From: Prevotella sp.
GTDB taxonomy: Bacteria; Bacteroidota; Bacteroidia; Bacteroidales; Bacteroidaceae
Reading direction: 5' to 3'
DNA: 64,000 nt
NCBI GenBank assembly: GCA_017478025.1
Contig: JAFVGZ010000039.1
Coordinates: 23,966 to 87,965, forward strand
In this document: positions 1-7,829 of the stretch, piece by piece
How the letters are laid out: each line of letters opens with the position of its first letter
Numbering within the stretch: position 1 is the first letter of the stretch
Program-made: the position numbers and the translations under genes
The notes under the pieces: generated by a model
The model's input: the letters and a program-made list of their open reading frames with translations, nothing else
Database searches by the model: none
What the model was told of the DNA's origin: nothing

Positions 1-19
1 ATCCTTACGACGTTCCACA

Positions 20-574
20 TTATTCTGTTGCCTTTTCGTTTCTGAAGATAGAGAAATTCACGCTGCCATACTGTCTGTGGTCCAGGAATTGCGGAAGCTG
101 CGAGAAGTCGTTCTGCTTCCCATGCTCCACCACCAACAGTCCTCCAGGCTGAAGCAGCGGCAAAGCCATCTGGGGTATCGTGTCTATCCCGTCCATAGAG
201 TATGGCGGGTCAGCAAAGATAAAATCAAACTGCTGCTTGCAGGATTTCATATACTTGAACACATCACCTCTGATGAGTCTGTGTGTCTGCCCCTCAGCGG
301 CAATGTTCAGCTTCTCCACGCATTGGCGGATGAAGTTGGAATGGTCACGGTCCTTTTCTACGCTTACCACCTCCCTGCAACCTCGCGAGAGCAGTTCAAG
401 CGTTATGCTTCCTGTGCCCGAGAAAAGGTCCAACGCCGTGCTGTCCTCAAGGTCGGTGTAGCCCTGCAGGACATTGAAAAGGTTTTCCTTCGCAAAATCT
501 GTCGTAGGGCGCGCCTTGAAGGTGTGAGGCACATCGAAATGCCTGCCTTTATATATTCCGGTTATAATTCTCAT
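20..574 (-). CDS. rsmD: 16S rRNA (guanine-N2)-methyltransferase RsmD
   Basis: RsmD methylates G966 of 16S rRNA (E. coli numbering) in the small subunit, using S-adenosylmethionine. The 184-aa length is normal for the family. Residues 48-55 (ALDLFSGTG) form the SAM-binding glycine motif and residues 122-125 (DPPY) are the catalytic N-methyltransferase motif IV. The N-terminus (MRIITGIYKGRHF) is typical of the family. The start overlaps the end of the upstream DUF3822 gene by 26 bp, so the two are translationally linked at the end of a leftward operon. Family assignment is firm; the exact target base is inferred from homology. Confidence 0.95.
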   Translation of the reverse strand: MRIITGIYKGRHFDVPHTFKARPTTDFAKENLFNVLQGYTDLEDSTALDLFSGTGSITLELLSRGCREVVSVEKDRDHSNFIRQCVEKLNIAAEGQTHRLIRGDVFKYMKSCKQQFDFIFADPPYSMDGIDTIPQMALPLLQPGGLLVVEHGKQNDFSQLPQFLDHRQYGSVNFSIFRNEKATE

Positions 575-1301
575 CTCTCTCTATTCTTCTGACATAAGTT
601 TTCAGACGCGTGGCAAGCCAGTCTGCATGGGGCATCGTGCCCAACAGATAGAGCACATCCTCTTCCTGGCTGAACCCAAGCTGCTTCCACACGAACATTA
701 TATAGTACAACGCATCATGTGCATGAACTGCATCAAAGGTGTTGGCAAAGTGAATGCGATGTTGCTCAAACGAGAATACGGACACTTTTTTGTCGTGAAA
801 GTAAGCAAATAACCTATGAAGCCCATCATTCTGATACTCTGACAAATACCGTTCCGTCCATACAGGAGCCATCACGTTGTCAACCGTAACGTGTGAGCAA
901 TTGTCATTGGCTACCAGGAGCAGGTCGCTGTCAACTGCAAAAACGGCTTTAACCCGCAGCTCCGGGATTGAGCGCAAGAACTTCTCTTCTCCCTTATAGC
1001 CTGTTATGATTTCTCCGTATGCGGCATCGATGGAGGCCGGGGTGGTATCAATGTCTATATCATCCGGCACGAGCATGACCGGCGATGCGACCATCAGCAC
1101 GGTATCGTAGAGTATCTTCCCTCCCCCATCGCGCTCCAGGGCCCTCAGGAACTGCTGTTCCTTGAAGGCCTCTCTCAGGTTTGCGGGAAGAGAACGGTCA
1201 CTCTTCACGGCGTATGGATATACGGTCGCATTACCCGCCCCGTCACTTACAGTAAAGGACAAGGTGCCGTGTCCAGCTCGTATGATGAGTTGCTTATCCA
1301 A
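549..1301 (-). CDS. DUF3822 family protein
   Basis: A 250-aa protein recognised as DUF3822, a Bacteroidetes family of unknown function with a possible FtsA/actin-like fold. It has no signal peptide or membrane segment. It sits directly upstream of rsmD with a 26-bp overlap; linkage to rsmD is common in this phylum, which suggests a housekeeping role, though none is established. The gap to the upstream gene is 9 bp, so it belongs to the same transcript. The family call rests on sequence character and on the rsmD neighbour. Confidence 0.8.
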   Translation of the reverse strand: MDKQLIIRAGHGTLSFTVSDGAGNATVYPYAVKSDRSLPANLREAFKEQQFLRALERDGGGKILYDTVLMVASPVMLVPDDIDIDTTPASIDAAYGEIITGYKGEEKFLRSIPELRVKAVFAVDSDLLLVANDNCSHVTVDNVMAPVWTERYLSEYQNDGLHRLFAYFHDKKVSVFSFEQHRIHFANTFDAVHAHDALYYIMFVWKQLGFSQEEDVLYLLGTMPHADWLATRLKTYVRRIERDENYNRNI

Positions 1302-1310
1302 AATCCAAGA

Positions 1311-1844
1311 TTATTTTGCCTCTGGTTTAGGCAGTTGGTCTATATCGCTCGGAGCAGGATACAGCTCGTTAAGATACTGTACAAACATCTGCATGGCCCT
1401 ATAGGTGGCGTTACGCAGGTTCTCCTCCCTGCCCTCGTCGCCTTCCAGCTTCATGGTGCGGATTTCGTCCTTTGTGCCACAGGCAATCCAGATGGTGCCG
1501 ACAGGGATGCCAGCGTCTGCTCCGGGACCTGCAAAGCCGGTCGTTGCAATAGCAAAATCACTCTCCATGAGGTCGATGATGCCTTTCACCATCTCCTTTG
1601 CCACCTCTTCGCTCACGGCGTTCTTCTCCTTTATCAGGTCGGCATCTACGCCCAGCACCTTTGTCTTTGCAAAATCACTATAGCAGATAGTGCCGCCACG
1701 ATAATATGCTGATGCACCAGGGACAGAAGTGATTACCTCACCTATCTGACCGCTTGTGCACGATTCGGCAGTGGCCAGCGTCTTTCCTGTCTCATAGAGG
1801 TGGTAAAGAATTTCCTTACTTAGTACCTTACTTTCAAATTCCAT
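1311..1844 (-). CDS. pncC: CinA C-terminal domain protein (nicotinamide-nucleotide amidase, PncC type)
   Basis: A 177-aa stand-alone CinA C-terminal domain. Members of this family hydrolyse nicotinamide mononucleotide to nicotinic acid mononucleotide and ammonia in pyridine-nucleotide recycling. Residues 26-32 (AESCTSG) carry the conserved nucleophile region and residues 100-108 (ATTGFAGPG) the second signature. The N-terminal COG1058 domain found in full-length CinA is absent, so this is the PncC form. It lies 54 bp downstream of tsaD and 9 bp upstream of the DUF3822 gene, inside the glyA-rsmD operon. The activity is inferred from the family. Confidence 0.9.
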   Translation of the reverse strand: MEFESKVLSKEILYHLYETGKTLATAESCTSGQIGEVITSVPGASAYYRGGTICYSDFAKTKVLGVDADLIKEKNAVSEEVAKEMVKGIIDLMESDFAIATTGFAGPGADAGIPVGTIWIACGTKDEIRTMKLEGDEGREENLRNATYRAMQMFVQYLNELYPAPSDIDQLPKPEAK

Positions 1845-1898
1845 ATATTCTATTTGAGTTTAGTCGTTGTTTAGATTATTGATGATTTACGCTCTCCA

Positions 1899-2945
1899 CT
1901 ATATTTCTGTCTTAGAGAACGCCGGAGCATCTATCGGACAGAAATCCTTGTCTTTATACTTATACGCACCCACACAGCCTATCATAGCTGCATTGTCTGT
2001 GGTATAGGAGAACTTAGGAATATATACTGTCCATCTGTACCTCTTTGCATAGTCATGGAAGGCATTTCTCAATCCCGTGTTCGCTGACACTCCTCCGGCT
2101 ACTGCCACGTGGGTGATGCCGGTCTGCTTTACAGCAAGGCGCAGCTTCTTCATCAGGATATCCACCACCGTCCATTCCAATGACGCAGCAAGGTCTTCCT
2201 TGTTTTTCTCCACAAAGTCAGCATCCTCCTGCACCCATTTCTGCAGCGAATAGAGGAATGATGTCTTCAGTCCGGAGAAACTGTAGTCCAAACCGGGGAT
2301 GTGAGGTTCATTGAACTGGAAGGCTTTCGCGTTGCCCTTTCTCGCCAATCGGTCTATTATCGGACCGCCCGGGTATCCCAACCCCATCACCTTCGAACAC
2401 TTGTCTATCGCCTCGCCTGCGGCATCGTCTATCGTCTGCCCCAGGATTTCCATGTCGTTGTAGGCATTCACCTTGATAATCTGCGAATTACCTCCTGACA
2501 CGAGCAGACACAGGAACGGGAACGGGGGATGAGGGTTCTCGGCATCCGGCTCATCTATGAAATGCGCCATCACGTGTCCCTGCAGATGGTTCACGTCTAT
2601 CAGCGGTATGCCCAGTGACAATGCCATTCCCTTAGCAAAATTCACTCCCACGAGGAGCGACCCTAACAGTCCCGGCCCGCGGGTGAAGGCGATAGCATCC
2701 AGCTCACCTTTCTCTATCCCCGCGCGTCGTATGGCCTGATCTACCACAGGAACGACATTCTGCTGGTGCGCACGTGAGGCCAGCTCAGGCACTACGCCGC
2801 CGTAGGCTTTGTGAACGTCCTGCGAAGCCGTCACGTTGCTCAGCAATACCGTACCGCGCATCACAGCCGCAGACGTGTCGTCACAGCTGCTTTCTATCGA
2901 TAGTATAAGCGGTTCCTTTGTATCTTTTTCTTCTTTTATATCCAT
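1899..2945 (-). CDS. tsaD: tRNA N6-adenosine threonylcarbamoyltransferase TsaD
   Basis: TsaD transfers threonylcarbamoyl from threonylcarbamoyl-AMP to A37 of ANN-decoding tRNAs, working with TsaB and TsaE. The 348-aa protein has the ASKHA fold signature near the start (LSIESSCDDTSAAV, residues 14-28) and the metal ligands His120 and His124 in VNHLQGHVMAH. The GGVVPELASRAH segment (49-60) and the C-terminal GGVSANTGLR segment are family hallmarks. It lies between map and pncC in the leftward operon. TsaB and TsaE are not in this window. Confidence 0.97.
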   Translation of the reverse strand: MDIKEEKDTKEPLILSIESSCDDTSAAVMRGTVLLSNVTASQDVHKAYGGVVPELASRAHQQNVVPVVDQAIRRAGIEKGELDAIAFTRGPGLLGSLLVGVNFAKGMALSLGIPLIDVNHLQGHVMAHFIDEPDAENPHPPFPFLCLLVSGGNSQIIKVNAYNDMEILGQTIDDAAGEAIDKCSKVMGLGYPGGPIIDRLARKGNAKAFQFNEPHIPGLDYSFSGLKTSFLYSLQKWVQEDADFVEKNKEDLAASLEWTVVDILMKKLRLAVKQTGITHVAVAGGVSANTGLRNAFHDYAKRYRWTVYIPKFSYTTDNAAMIGCVGAYKYKDKDFCPIDAPAFSKTEI

Positions 2946-2987
2946 CCTTCACGTCATTCGTTCGGGCTGTCCATCATCTGCCTGCAC

Positions 2988-3857
2988 TTAGTGCGTCAGT
3001 ATCTCCAGACCCGTTTCCGTCATGAGAAAAGTATGCTCCCATTGTGCCGAAGGGAGTTCGTCTTCTGATATCACCTCCCAGCCCCATGGGTCATCAGCAT
3101 CTACAAACACCTTGTACGTGCCCATGTTTATCATAGGCTCGATGGTGAACACCATTCCGGGCACTAACAGCATTCCCGTACCGCGATGCCCGTAGTGGTC
3201 CACCTCGGGGTCCTCATGGAACTCCAGTCCCACTCCGTGTCCGGACAGATCGCGCACCACGCCGTAGTGATACTTCTTGGCGTGTTTCTCTATCGCGTGT
3301 CCTATGTCACCCACAAAGCAGTATGGCTTTGCTGCCTCCATGCCTATCTCCAGACATTCCTTGGCTACGCGTACCAGCTGTTCCTTCTCGGGTGTTGTCT
3401 GGCCGCCCACGATGAACATTCTGGAGGCATCGGCATAGTAGCCGTCCTTGATCGTGGTGAAATCGACGTTGATGATGTCGCCAGGCATAAGGATGTCTGT
3501 TGGCTTCGGTATGCCGTGACACACCACCTCGTTGATTGAGGTGCAGACACTCTTGGGAAAGCCTTCATAGCCCAGGCAGGCTGGCGTGGCGTCGTTCTCC
3601 TTGCACACGCGCATGCAGATATCATCAATTTCCTGCGTGCTCATGCCCGGGCGTATAGCGGCTTCTACCGTATCGAGCACCAGAGTGTTTATCACTCCTG
3701 CACGGCGAATGCCCTCTATCTGCTCAGGAGTCTTGATGAGCTGGCGCGTAGGAACGAGCTTGCCCTTCGACTCCCAGTACATTATCTGCCTGTCCATTTC
3801 CGTGGGTTCCTGGCCGGGCAGCAGATGCCAACGCTTTTTCTTCTTCAGACTTACCAT
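2988..3857 (-). CDS. map: type I methionine aminopeptidase
   Basis: Removes the initiator methionine from nascent proteins. The 289-aa protein has the five metal ligands of the pita-bread fold: Asp132 (NVDFT), Asp143 (YYADASR), His207 (SGHGVG), Glu240 (FTIEP) and Glu274 (WEHTF), plus substrate-contacting His114. It has an N-terminal extension of about 40 residues, starting with a lysine-rich patch (LKKKKRW), as in map forms with a ribosome-binding extension. No zinc-binding cysteine cluster is visible in it. Its start overlaps the last codons of glyA by 7 bp, so translation is probably coupled. Confidence 0.96.
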   Translation of the reverse strand: MVSLKKKKRWHLLPGQEPTEMDRQIMYWESKGKLVPTRQLIKTPEQIEGIRRAGVINTLVLDTVEAAIRPGMSTQEIDDICMRVCKENDATPACLGYEGFPKSVCTSINEVVCHGIPKPTDILMPGDIINVDFTTIKDGYYADASRMFIVGGQTTPEKEQLVRVAKECLEIGMEAAKPYCFVGDIGHAIEKHAKKYHYGVVRDLSGHGVGLEFHEDPEVDHYGHRGTGMLLVPGMVFTIEPMINMGTYKVFVDADDPWGWEVISEDELPSAQWEHTFLMTETGLEILTH

Positions 3858-5131
3858 GCGAACAGCGGATAGTTCTTCATTTCCTCGTTGACCTCGCCGC
3901 GAACCTTGGCTATTACTGCCTCGTTCTCTGGGTCATTGAGCACCTCCTCAATCCATGCTGCAATCTTCACCATCAGATCCTCCTTGGCACCGCGTGTCGT
4001 GATGGCAGGAGTACCGAGACGGAAGCCTGAGGTCTGGAATGCAGAACGGGTGTCAAACGGCACCATGTTCTTGTTTATGGTGATATCGGCAGAAACGAGT
4101 GCGTTCTCAGCCACCTTACCGGTCAGCTCTGGGTACTTCTCACGCAGGTCAACCAGCATTGAGTGGTTGTCCGTACCGCCAGAAACGATGGTGAAGCCAC
4201 GCTTTGACAGCTCGTCAGCCAGCACAGCGGCATTCTTCTTCACCTGGGTCTGATATACCTTGAACTCTGGCTTCAGTGCCTCACCGAAGGCAACTGCCTT
4301 GGCTGCGATGACGTGCTCCAGAGGTCCGCCCTGCTGTCCGGGGAACACTGCAGAATTGAGCAGCTGAGACATCTTCTTTACAACACCCTTCGGAGTCTTC
4401 AGTCCCCATGGATTGTCAAAATCCTTGCCCAGCAGGATGAGTCCGCCGCGAGGACCGCGCAGGGTCTTGTGGGTTGTCGTTGTCACGATGTGAGCATACT
4501 TCACAGGGTTCTCAAGCAGACCAGCTGCGATGAGACCTGCAGGGTGAGCCATATCAATCATCAGCAGAGCACCAACAGAGTCAGCAATCTTGCGCATGCG
4601 TACATAATCCCACTCACGGCTGTATGCAGAACCGCCGCCGATGATAAGCTTAGGCTTATTCTCCATCGCCAGACGCTCCATCTCGTCATAATCCACACGG
4701 CCCGTCTCCTTGTTCAGGTTATATCCTACGGGGCGATACAGAATACCGCTGGTATTCACGAGAGAACCATGAGACAGGTGACCGCCGTGATCCAGGTTCA
4801 GACCCATGAAGCAATCACCTGGCTTCAGTACAGCCAGCAGCACAGCGGCATTAGCCTGAGCGCCTGAGTGAGGCTGCACATTGGCATACTCTGCGCCGAA
4901 GAGCTCGCAGGCACGGTCTATGGCAAGCTGCTCTATCTTATCTACCACCTGGCAACCGCCATAATAACGGTGGCCGGGATAGCCCTCGGCATACTTGTTT
5001 GTACAATAACTGCCCATAGCCTCCATTACCTGATCGCTAACGAAGTTTTCTGATGCAATCAATTCAATACCCTTCAGCTGACGCTGATGCTCTTCCTCAA
5101 TGAGGCTGAAAATCTTTTGGTCTCTTTCCAT
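3851..5131 (-). CDS. glyA: serine hydroxymethyltransferase
   Basis: A cytosolic PLP enzyme that interconverts serine and glycine while loading tetrahydrofolate with a one-carbon unit. The 426-aa length is normal for Bacteroidetes GlyA. The PLP lysine is Lys222 in [14 protein letters not shown], preceded by the [10 protein letters not shown] segment. It is the first gene of a leftward operon running through map, tsaD, pncC, DUF3822 and rsmD. A -7 box lies about 65 bp upstream of the start. No glycine riboswitch was seen in the leader. Confidence 0.98.
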   Translation of the reverse strand: MERDQKIFSLIEEEHQRQLKGIELIASENFVSDQVMEAMGSYCTNKYAEGYPGHRYYGGCQVVDKIEQLAIDRACELFGAEYANVQPHSGAQANAAVLLAVLKPGDCFMGLNLDHGGHLSHGSLVNTSGILYRPVGYNLNKETGRVDYDEMERLAMENKPKLIIGGGSAYSREWDYVRMRKIADSVGALLMIDMAHPAGLIAAGLLENPVKYAHIVTTTTHKTLRGPRGGLILLGKDFDNPWGLKTPKGVVKKMSQLLNSAVFPGQQGGPLEHVIAAKAVAFGEALKPEFKVYQTQVKKNAAVLADELSKRGFTIVSGGTDNHSMLVDLREKYPELTGKVAENALVSADITINKNMVPFDTRSAFQTSGFRLGTPAITTRGAKEDLMVKIAAWIEEVLNDPENEAVIAKVRGEVNEEMKNYPLFAW

Positions 5132-5193
5132 TTTTATGTCGTTTATTATCTGTTATCTACCTGTCGTTTCTGGCTTTTAATCAAATTGCAGGC

Positions 5194-5202
5194 GCAAAGT
5201 TA
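5194..5202 (-). promoter_or_regulatory. Bacteroidetes-type -7 box for glyA
   Basis: The minus strand reads TAACTTTGC, matching TAnnTTTG, 62-70 bp upstream of the glyA start. It probably drives the whole glyA-rsmD operon because the downstream gaps are short or negative. Confidence 0.6.
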
Positions 5203-5264
5203 CAAAATTTTCTTCATTCCCACAAATCATTCAGACAAATAATTCAATGACTTGCCTAAAGGCA

Positions 5265-5366
5265 TCAAAATCCTACAAACTGTAGCCTGTGCTCCGCAAG
5301 GCGGTTGCCCGTTTTAGCCCAGAGTGGGACGAATGTGAAGTTAGTGGCTGTATCTTTTCGATTCAT
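5265..5366 (-). CDS. possible 33-aa small ORF behind its own -7 box
   Basis: An open frame of 33 codons plus stop starts with ATG (MNRKDTATNF...) exactly 4 bp after a perfect -7 box (TAACTTTG at 5371-5378, minus strand). With normal spacing the transcript would start at or within the ATG, so it would be leaderless or nearly so. The same layout recurs at 25208-25291. It could be a leader peptide, an alternative glyA promoter with a chance ORF, or a repeat fragment. No family is recognised. Confidence 0.25.
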   Translation of the reverse strand: MNRKDTATNFTFVPLWAKTGNRLAEHRLQFVGF

Positions 5367-5370
5367 GCTA

Positions 5371-5378
5371 CAAAGTTA
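5371..5378 (-). promoter_or_regulatory. second -7 box upstream of glyA
   Basis: The minus strand reads TAACTTTG about 240 bp upstream of glyA. It could be a distal glyA promoter or serve the small ORF that starts 4 bp after it. No clear TTTG at the -33 spacing was found. Confidence 0.4.
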
Positions 5379-5503
5379 CAAATAAACCAAATACGATTTC
5401 GAAAATCGCGAAAAAACTGCTCCACTTTAACATCTGTTTACATGGTTATTTAACAATTCGCCATCCCTCGGTGTGTCATACAGTAATAGTGGATAAATAA
5501 GGT

Positions 5504-5568
5504 CCTAATAGCACATGGATTACCTTGTAATTCCTATGCTATAAGGACCTAAAAGCAATGCTATTAGG
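5504..5568. repeat. 10-bp inverted repeat
   Basis: CCTAATAGCA at 5504-5513 is repeated in inverted orientation at 5559-5568. Between them are further words (AAGGACC, GCTATA) that can pair with the flanks, so the segment could fold as a branched hairpin. No T-run follows and the role is unknown. Confidence 0.45.
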
Positions 5569-5778
5569 TGGTAAAAGACATGCTTTGAAATCCATTGATA
5601 ATGTGACAGTTAGAAAAAATAGCCCTGAAATAGCGTATGCTTTTATACAGATTATGAGGCGCACACAGCGTTAACAAATGAAAGGTCTGTTAACAGTTTT
5701 CGCTTCGTTGGCGGTCTTCGAGTTATCCGAGACAGCAGAATGGGGAAAAACCAAAAGTAGAAAAGTTGACAAACAGAC

Positions 5779-5966
5779 AAACAGACATTAAGGGTTTTTA
5801 TGTGCGAAAAAAACTGAAAAAGTACACAAGTACACAAGTACACAAACAGACATTAAGGGTTTTAATAAGTAATAGAGTAAATTTTCTTATATAAGGTACG
5901 CGCGAGGAAATCAATATTATTATTCAATACTTTCCCTATTTCAAATACCTTAATGTCTGTTTGTGT
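5779..5966. repeat. direct and inverted copies of a 19-20 bp word
   Basis: The 20-bp word beginning AAACAGACATTAAGG occurs at 5779-5798 and 5844-5863. A 19-bp word containing it (5840-5858) has a perfect inverted copy at 5948-5966. Between the direct copies is a short ACACAAGT tandem run. This could be the edge of a decayed mobile element or a regulator binding array. Confidence 0.6.
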
Positions 5967-6570
5967 ATTTGTAAACTTTTCCACTTTTTGCAGATAATTC
6001 ATATCGTTAAAAAATGTTTTATCTGTTAAATCCGGATGTTTCTGTTGTAAGAAAGAATGCTGGTAACACACATCTCTATATGTTAGTATAATCATATATG
6101 ATTTAGTTATAGTATAACTGCATGATATTATGTGTAAGATGTTATTATTTAGAATATTATTATAACAATATAGTGTCTCATTATTTAAGTGTCTGTTACG
6201 CTGATTGCATAGCTTTATAATATGACATATCAGATGATGTCGGATTGTTAAAATCAAGGAAGGTCTGACGTCTGAGAATAGCCTCTGACTCTGCTTTTAC
6301 AGACAGAGATGGGTTCACAAAAAAGTACACAAATTGGACCAAACCCTCAAAAAGTCCAAAAAAACAAGCTCAAAAATCACCCAAAATACGCAAAAAAATG
6401 GAAGGAAAGGCCCAAATTTGCTCGAAAGACATCAAAAAAATGAAGAAAAACGGCCTGGAATTAAACAAAAATAAGAGTGAGCAACGACCACGAATTACGC
6501 GCGCTCGGCCCAAAGGGACGCTTGCGTAACAACGTGGAGCAAGAATTTCACGAAAAAAGTGCTTAAATAG

Positions 6571-6713
6571 GACCACGAATTACGTAAATATCACGAAAAA
6601 AGGGCTTAAATAGGACCACGAATTACGTAAATATCACGAAAAAAGTGCTTAAATAGGACCACGAATTACGCGAATTTCACGAAAAAAGTGCTTAGATAGG
6701 ACCACGAATTGCA
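6571..6713. repeat. 43-bp tandem repeat, about 3.5 copies
   Basis: The word GACCACGAATTACG starts at 6571, 6614 and 6657, and a variant copy starts at 6700, giving an exact 43-bp period. A divergent copy lies at 6486. Each unit contains an ACGAATT...TCACGAAAAAA core. A related word (AATTCGTGAAATTCGTGG) occurs at 55169-55187, so this is a dispersed repeat family in the genome. No protein-coding frame runs through it. Confidence 0.85.
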
Positions 6714-6773
6714 CGCGCTCGGCCCAATGGGCAGGGTGTTTCCTTGCTTGAGAAAGACGAATGAATTAAGAAT

Positions 6774-7604
6774 TCACCTCCGTTTGACCGAAAATGTGAA
6801 ATACGTATCGGGGAACGGCTCGTTCTTTAGTGTGAAATGCCACCACTCTGTATCCATAGGCACAAACCCGTGAGCGAGCATCGCTTTGCGCAATATCATG
6901 CGGTGAGCAAACTGCTCGGCGGTGATGCTGCGCTTGGGCTCTGACGGAGACTTGGAATTGTCACCCGTATATTCCCCCGTCTCGGGATTGCCACAGAAGT
7001 CGGGATGGCTCTCCGGACCGAACCAGTCAAATGTACCACCCATATCCAGCTCCTTCTCCGTCTGCATATCAAACAGCGTCAGGTCAACCGTTGAGCCACG
7101 TGTATGACCGCTCTTGGCTGCTATATAGACCTGATCAAAAAGCACACTCTTGTCCAGGTCCGGATAGAAATACTGCTTCATCCTCGTGTCCTGCAGGTCC
7201 TCAGCCCAGCGCACAAAGTGGTCAACAGCCTTCTGAGGTCGGTACGCATCATAGATTTTCAGACGATAGCCCTGACTCTTCACATCGTCGCTGACTTCTT
7301 TCAGCGCCTTTGCTGCCTGCTTTGTCAGCATCGCTATAGGCTCCTCATAGCCATCGATACGGTCCCCAACAAAGTTGTACGTGCTGTAATAGCGTATCTC
7401 CAGGATAGCATCGGGCACGGCATCTGACAGCACCACAAACTGGCTGTAGTCTTCAGTTGGACTAACAGCAGAACTCTCGCTCTGCGAACACTCACCTAAC
7501 GAACACTCGCCAAATGAACACTTACCATCAGAATGACAGTACGTTACAGCAACCACACCGCATAACGCGATAGCGGCAATTACATATAGCAGTTTCTTAT
7601 TCAT
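6774..7604 (-). CDS. VanX-type D-alanyl-D-alanine dipeptidase (M15D), exported
   Basis: A 276-aa zinc peptidase of the M15D/VanX family, which cleaves D-Ala-D-Ala; chromosomal forms usually act in peptidoglycan recycling. The zinc ligands are His167 and Asp174 (SGHTRGSTVD) and His256, with catalytic Glu253 in EWWHF. Residues 1-22 form a signal peptide; Cys23 may be lipidated although the preceding residues (AVTY) are a poor lipobox. Just after it lies a run of CSxxE five-residue repeats (29-43) not seen in typical family members. No van resistance genes are nearby, so a resistance role is unlikely. Confidence 0.88.
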   Translation of the reverse strand: MNKKLLYVIAAIALCGVVAVTYCHSDGKCSFGECSLGECSQSESSAVSPTEDYSQFVVLSDAVPDAILEIRYYSTYNFVGDRIDGYEEPIAMLTKQAAKALKEVSDDVKSQGYRLKIYDAYRPQKAVDHFVRWAEDLQDTRMKQYFYPDLDKSVLFDQVYIAAKSGHTRGSTVDLTLFDMQTEKELDMGGTFDWFGPESHPDFCGNPETGEYTGDNSKSPSEPKRSITAEQFAHRMILRKAMLAHGFVPMDTEWWHFTLKNEPFPDTYFTFSVKRR

Positions 7605-7622
7605 ACCTTTTTCTATATCTTT

Positions 7623-7658
7623 TTATTAACCAAAGACAATTTATTAACCAAAGACAAT
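7623..7658. repeat. 18-bp perfect tandem duplication in the dipeptidase leader
   Basis: TTATTAACCAAAGACAAT occurs twice back to back at 7623-7640 and 7641-7658, between the -7 box (7664-7672) and the start codon (7604). Copy-number change would alter leader length without touching the protein. Confidence 0.8.
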
Positions 7659-7663
7659 CGCTT

Positions 7664-7672
7664 GCAAAGGTA
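7664..7672 (-). promoter_or_regulatory. -7 box for the dipeptidase gene
   Basis: The minus strand reads TACCTTTGC, matching TAnnTTTG, about 60 bp upstream of the start at 7604. Confidence 0.6.
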
Positions 7673-7829
7673 CAAAAAAATTTCAACACCAAGCATTATT
7701 GGCGATTTATTTCAAAAAAAAAGGTGCGCACTTCAACAAAAAGCACGCACAGTAAGCAATAGCACTAATTAACTCAATGTTCGCAAGTAGAAAAACGCCT
7801 TGAAACTTGTATTAATTCATATACAATCA

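Larger units (their letters stand above)
5132..6773. other. gene-poor, AT- and repeat-rich interval
   Basis: About 1.6 kb between glyA and the dipeptidase gene with no convincing protein-coding gene. It holds the glyA promoter, a second -7 box with a small ORF (5265-5378), a 10-bp inverted repeat (5504-5513 with 5559-5568), a direct/inverted repeat family around 5779-5966, a purine-rich stretch (6310-6480) and a 43-bp tandem repeat (6571-6713). A leftward 131-codon ORF at 5862-6257 is AT-rich and resembles no family I recognise. Confidence 0.7.

Noticed and set aside
5132-5260. Glycine riboswitch upstream of glyA
   Set aside because: No tandem aptamer-like conserved cores were seen in the short leader.
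5862-6257. 131-codon AT-rich leftward ORF
   Set aside because: Composition follows the local AT content, no domain recognised, no -7 box at suitable distance. It may be a decayed gene but cannot be supported.
6571-6713. CRISPR array
   Set aside because: The 43-bp units are tandem without unique spacers and no cas genes are near. The same holds for the other tandem repeats in the window.
6774-7604. Vancomycin resistance vanX
   Set aside because: The enzyme belongs to the same family, but there are no vanH, vanA, vanR or vanS genes; exported chromosomal dipeptidases serve cell-wall turnover.
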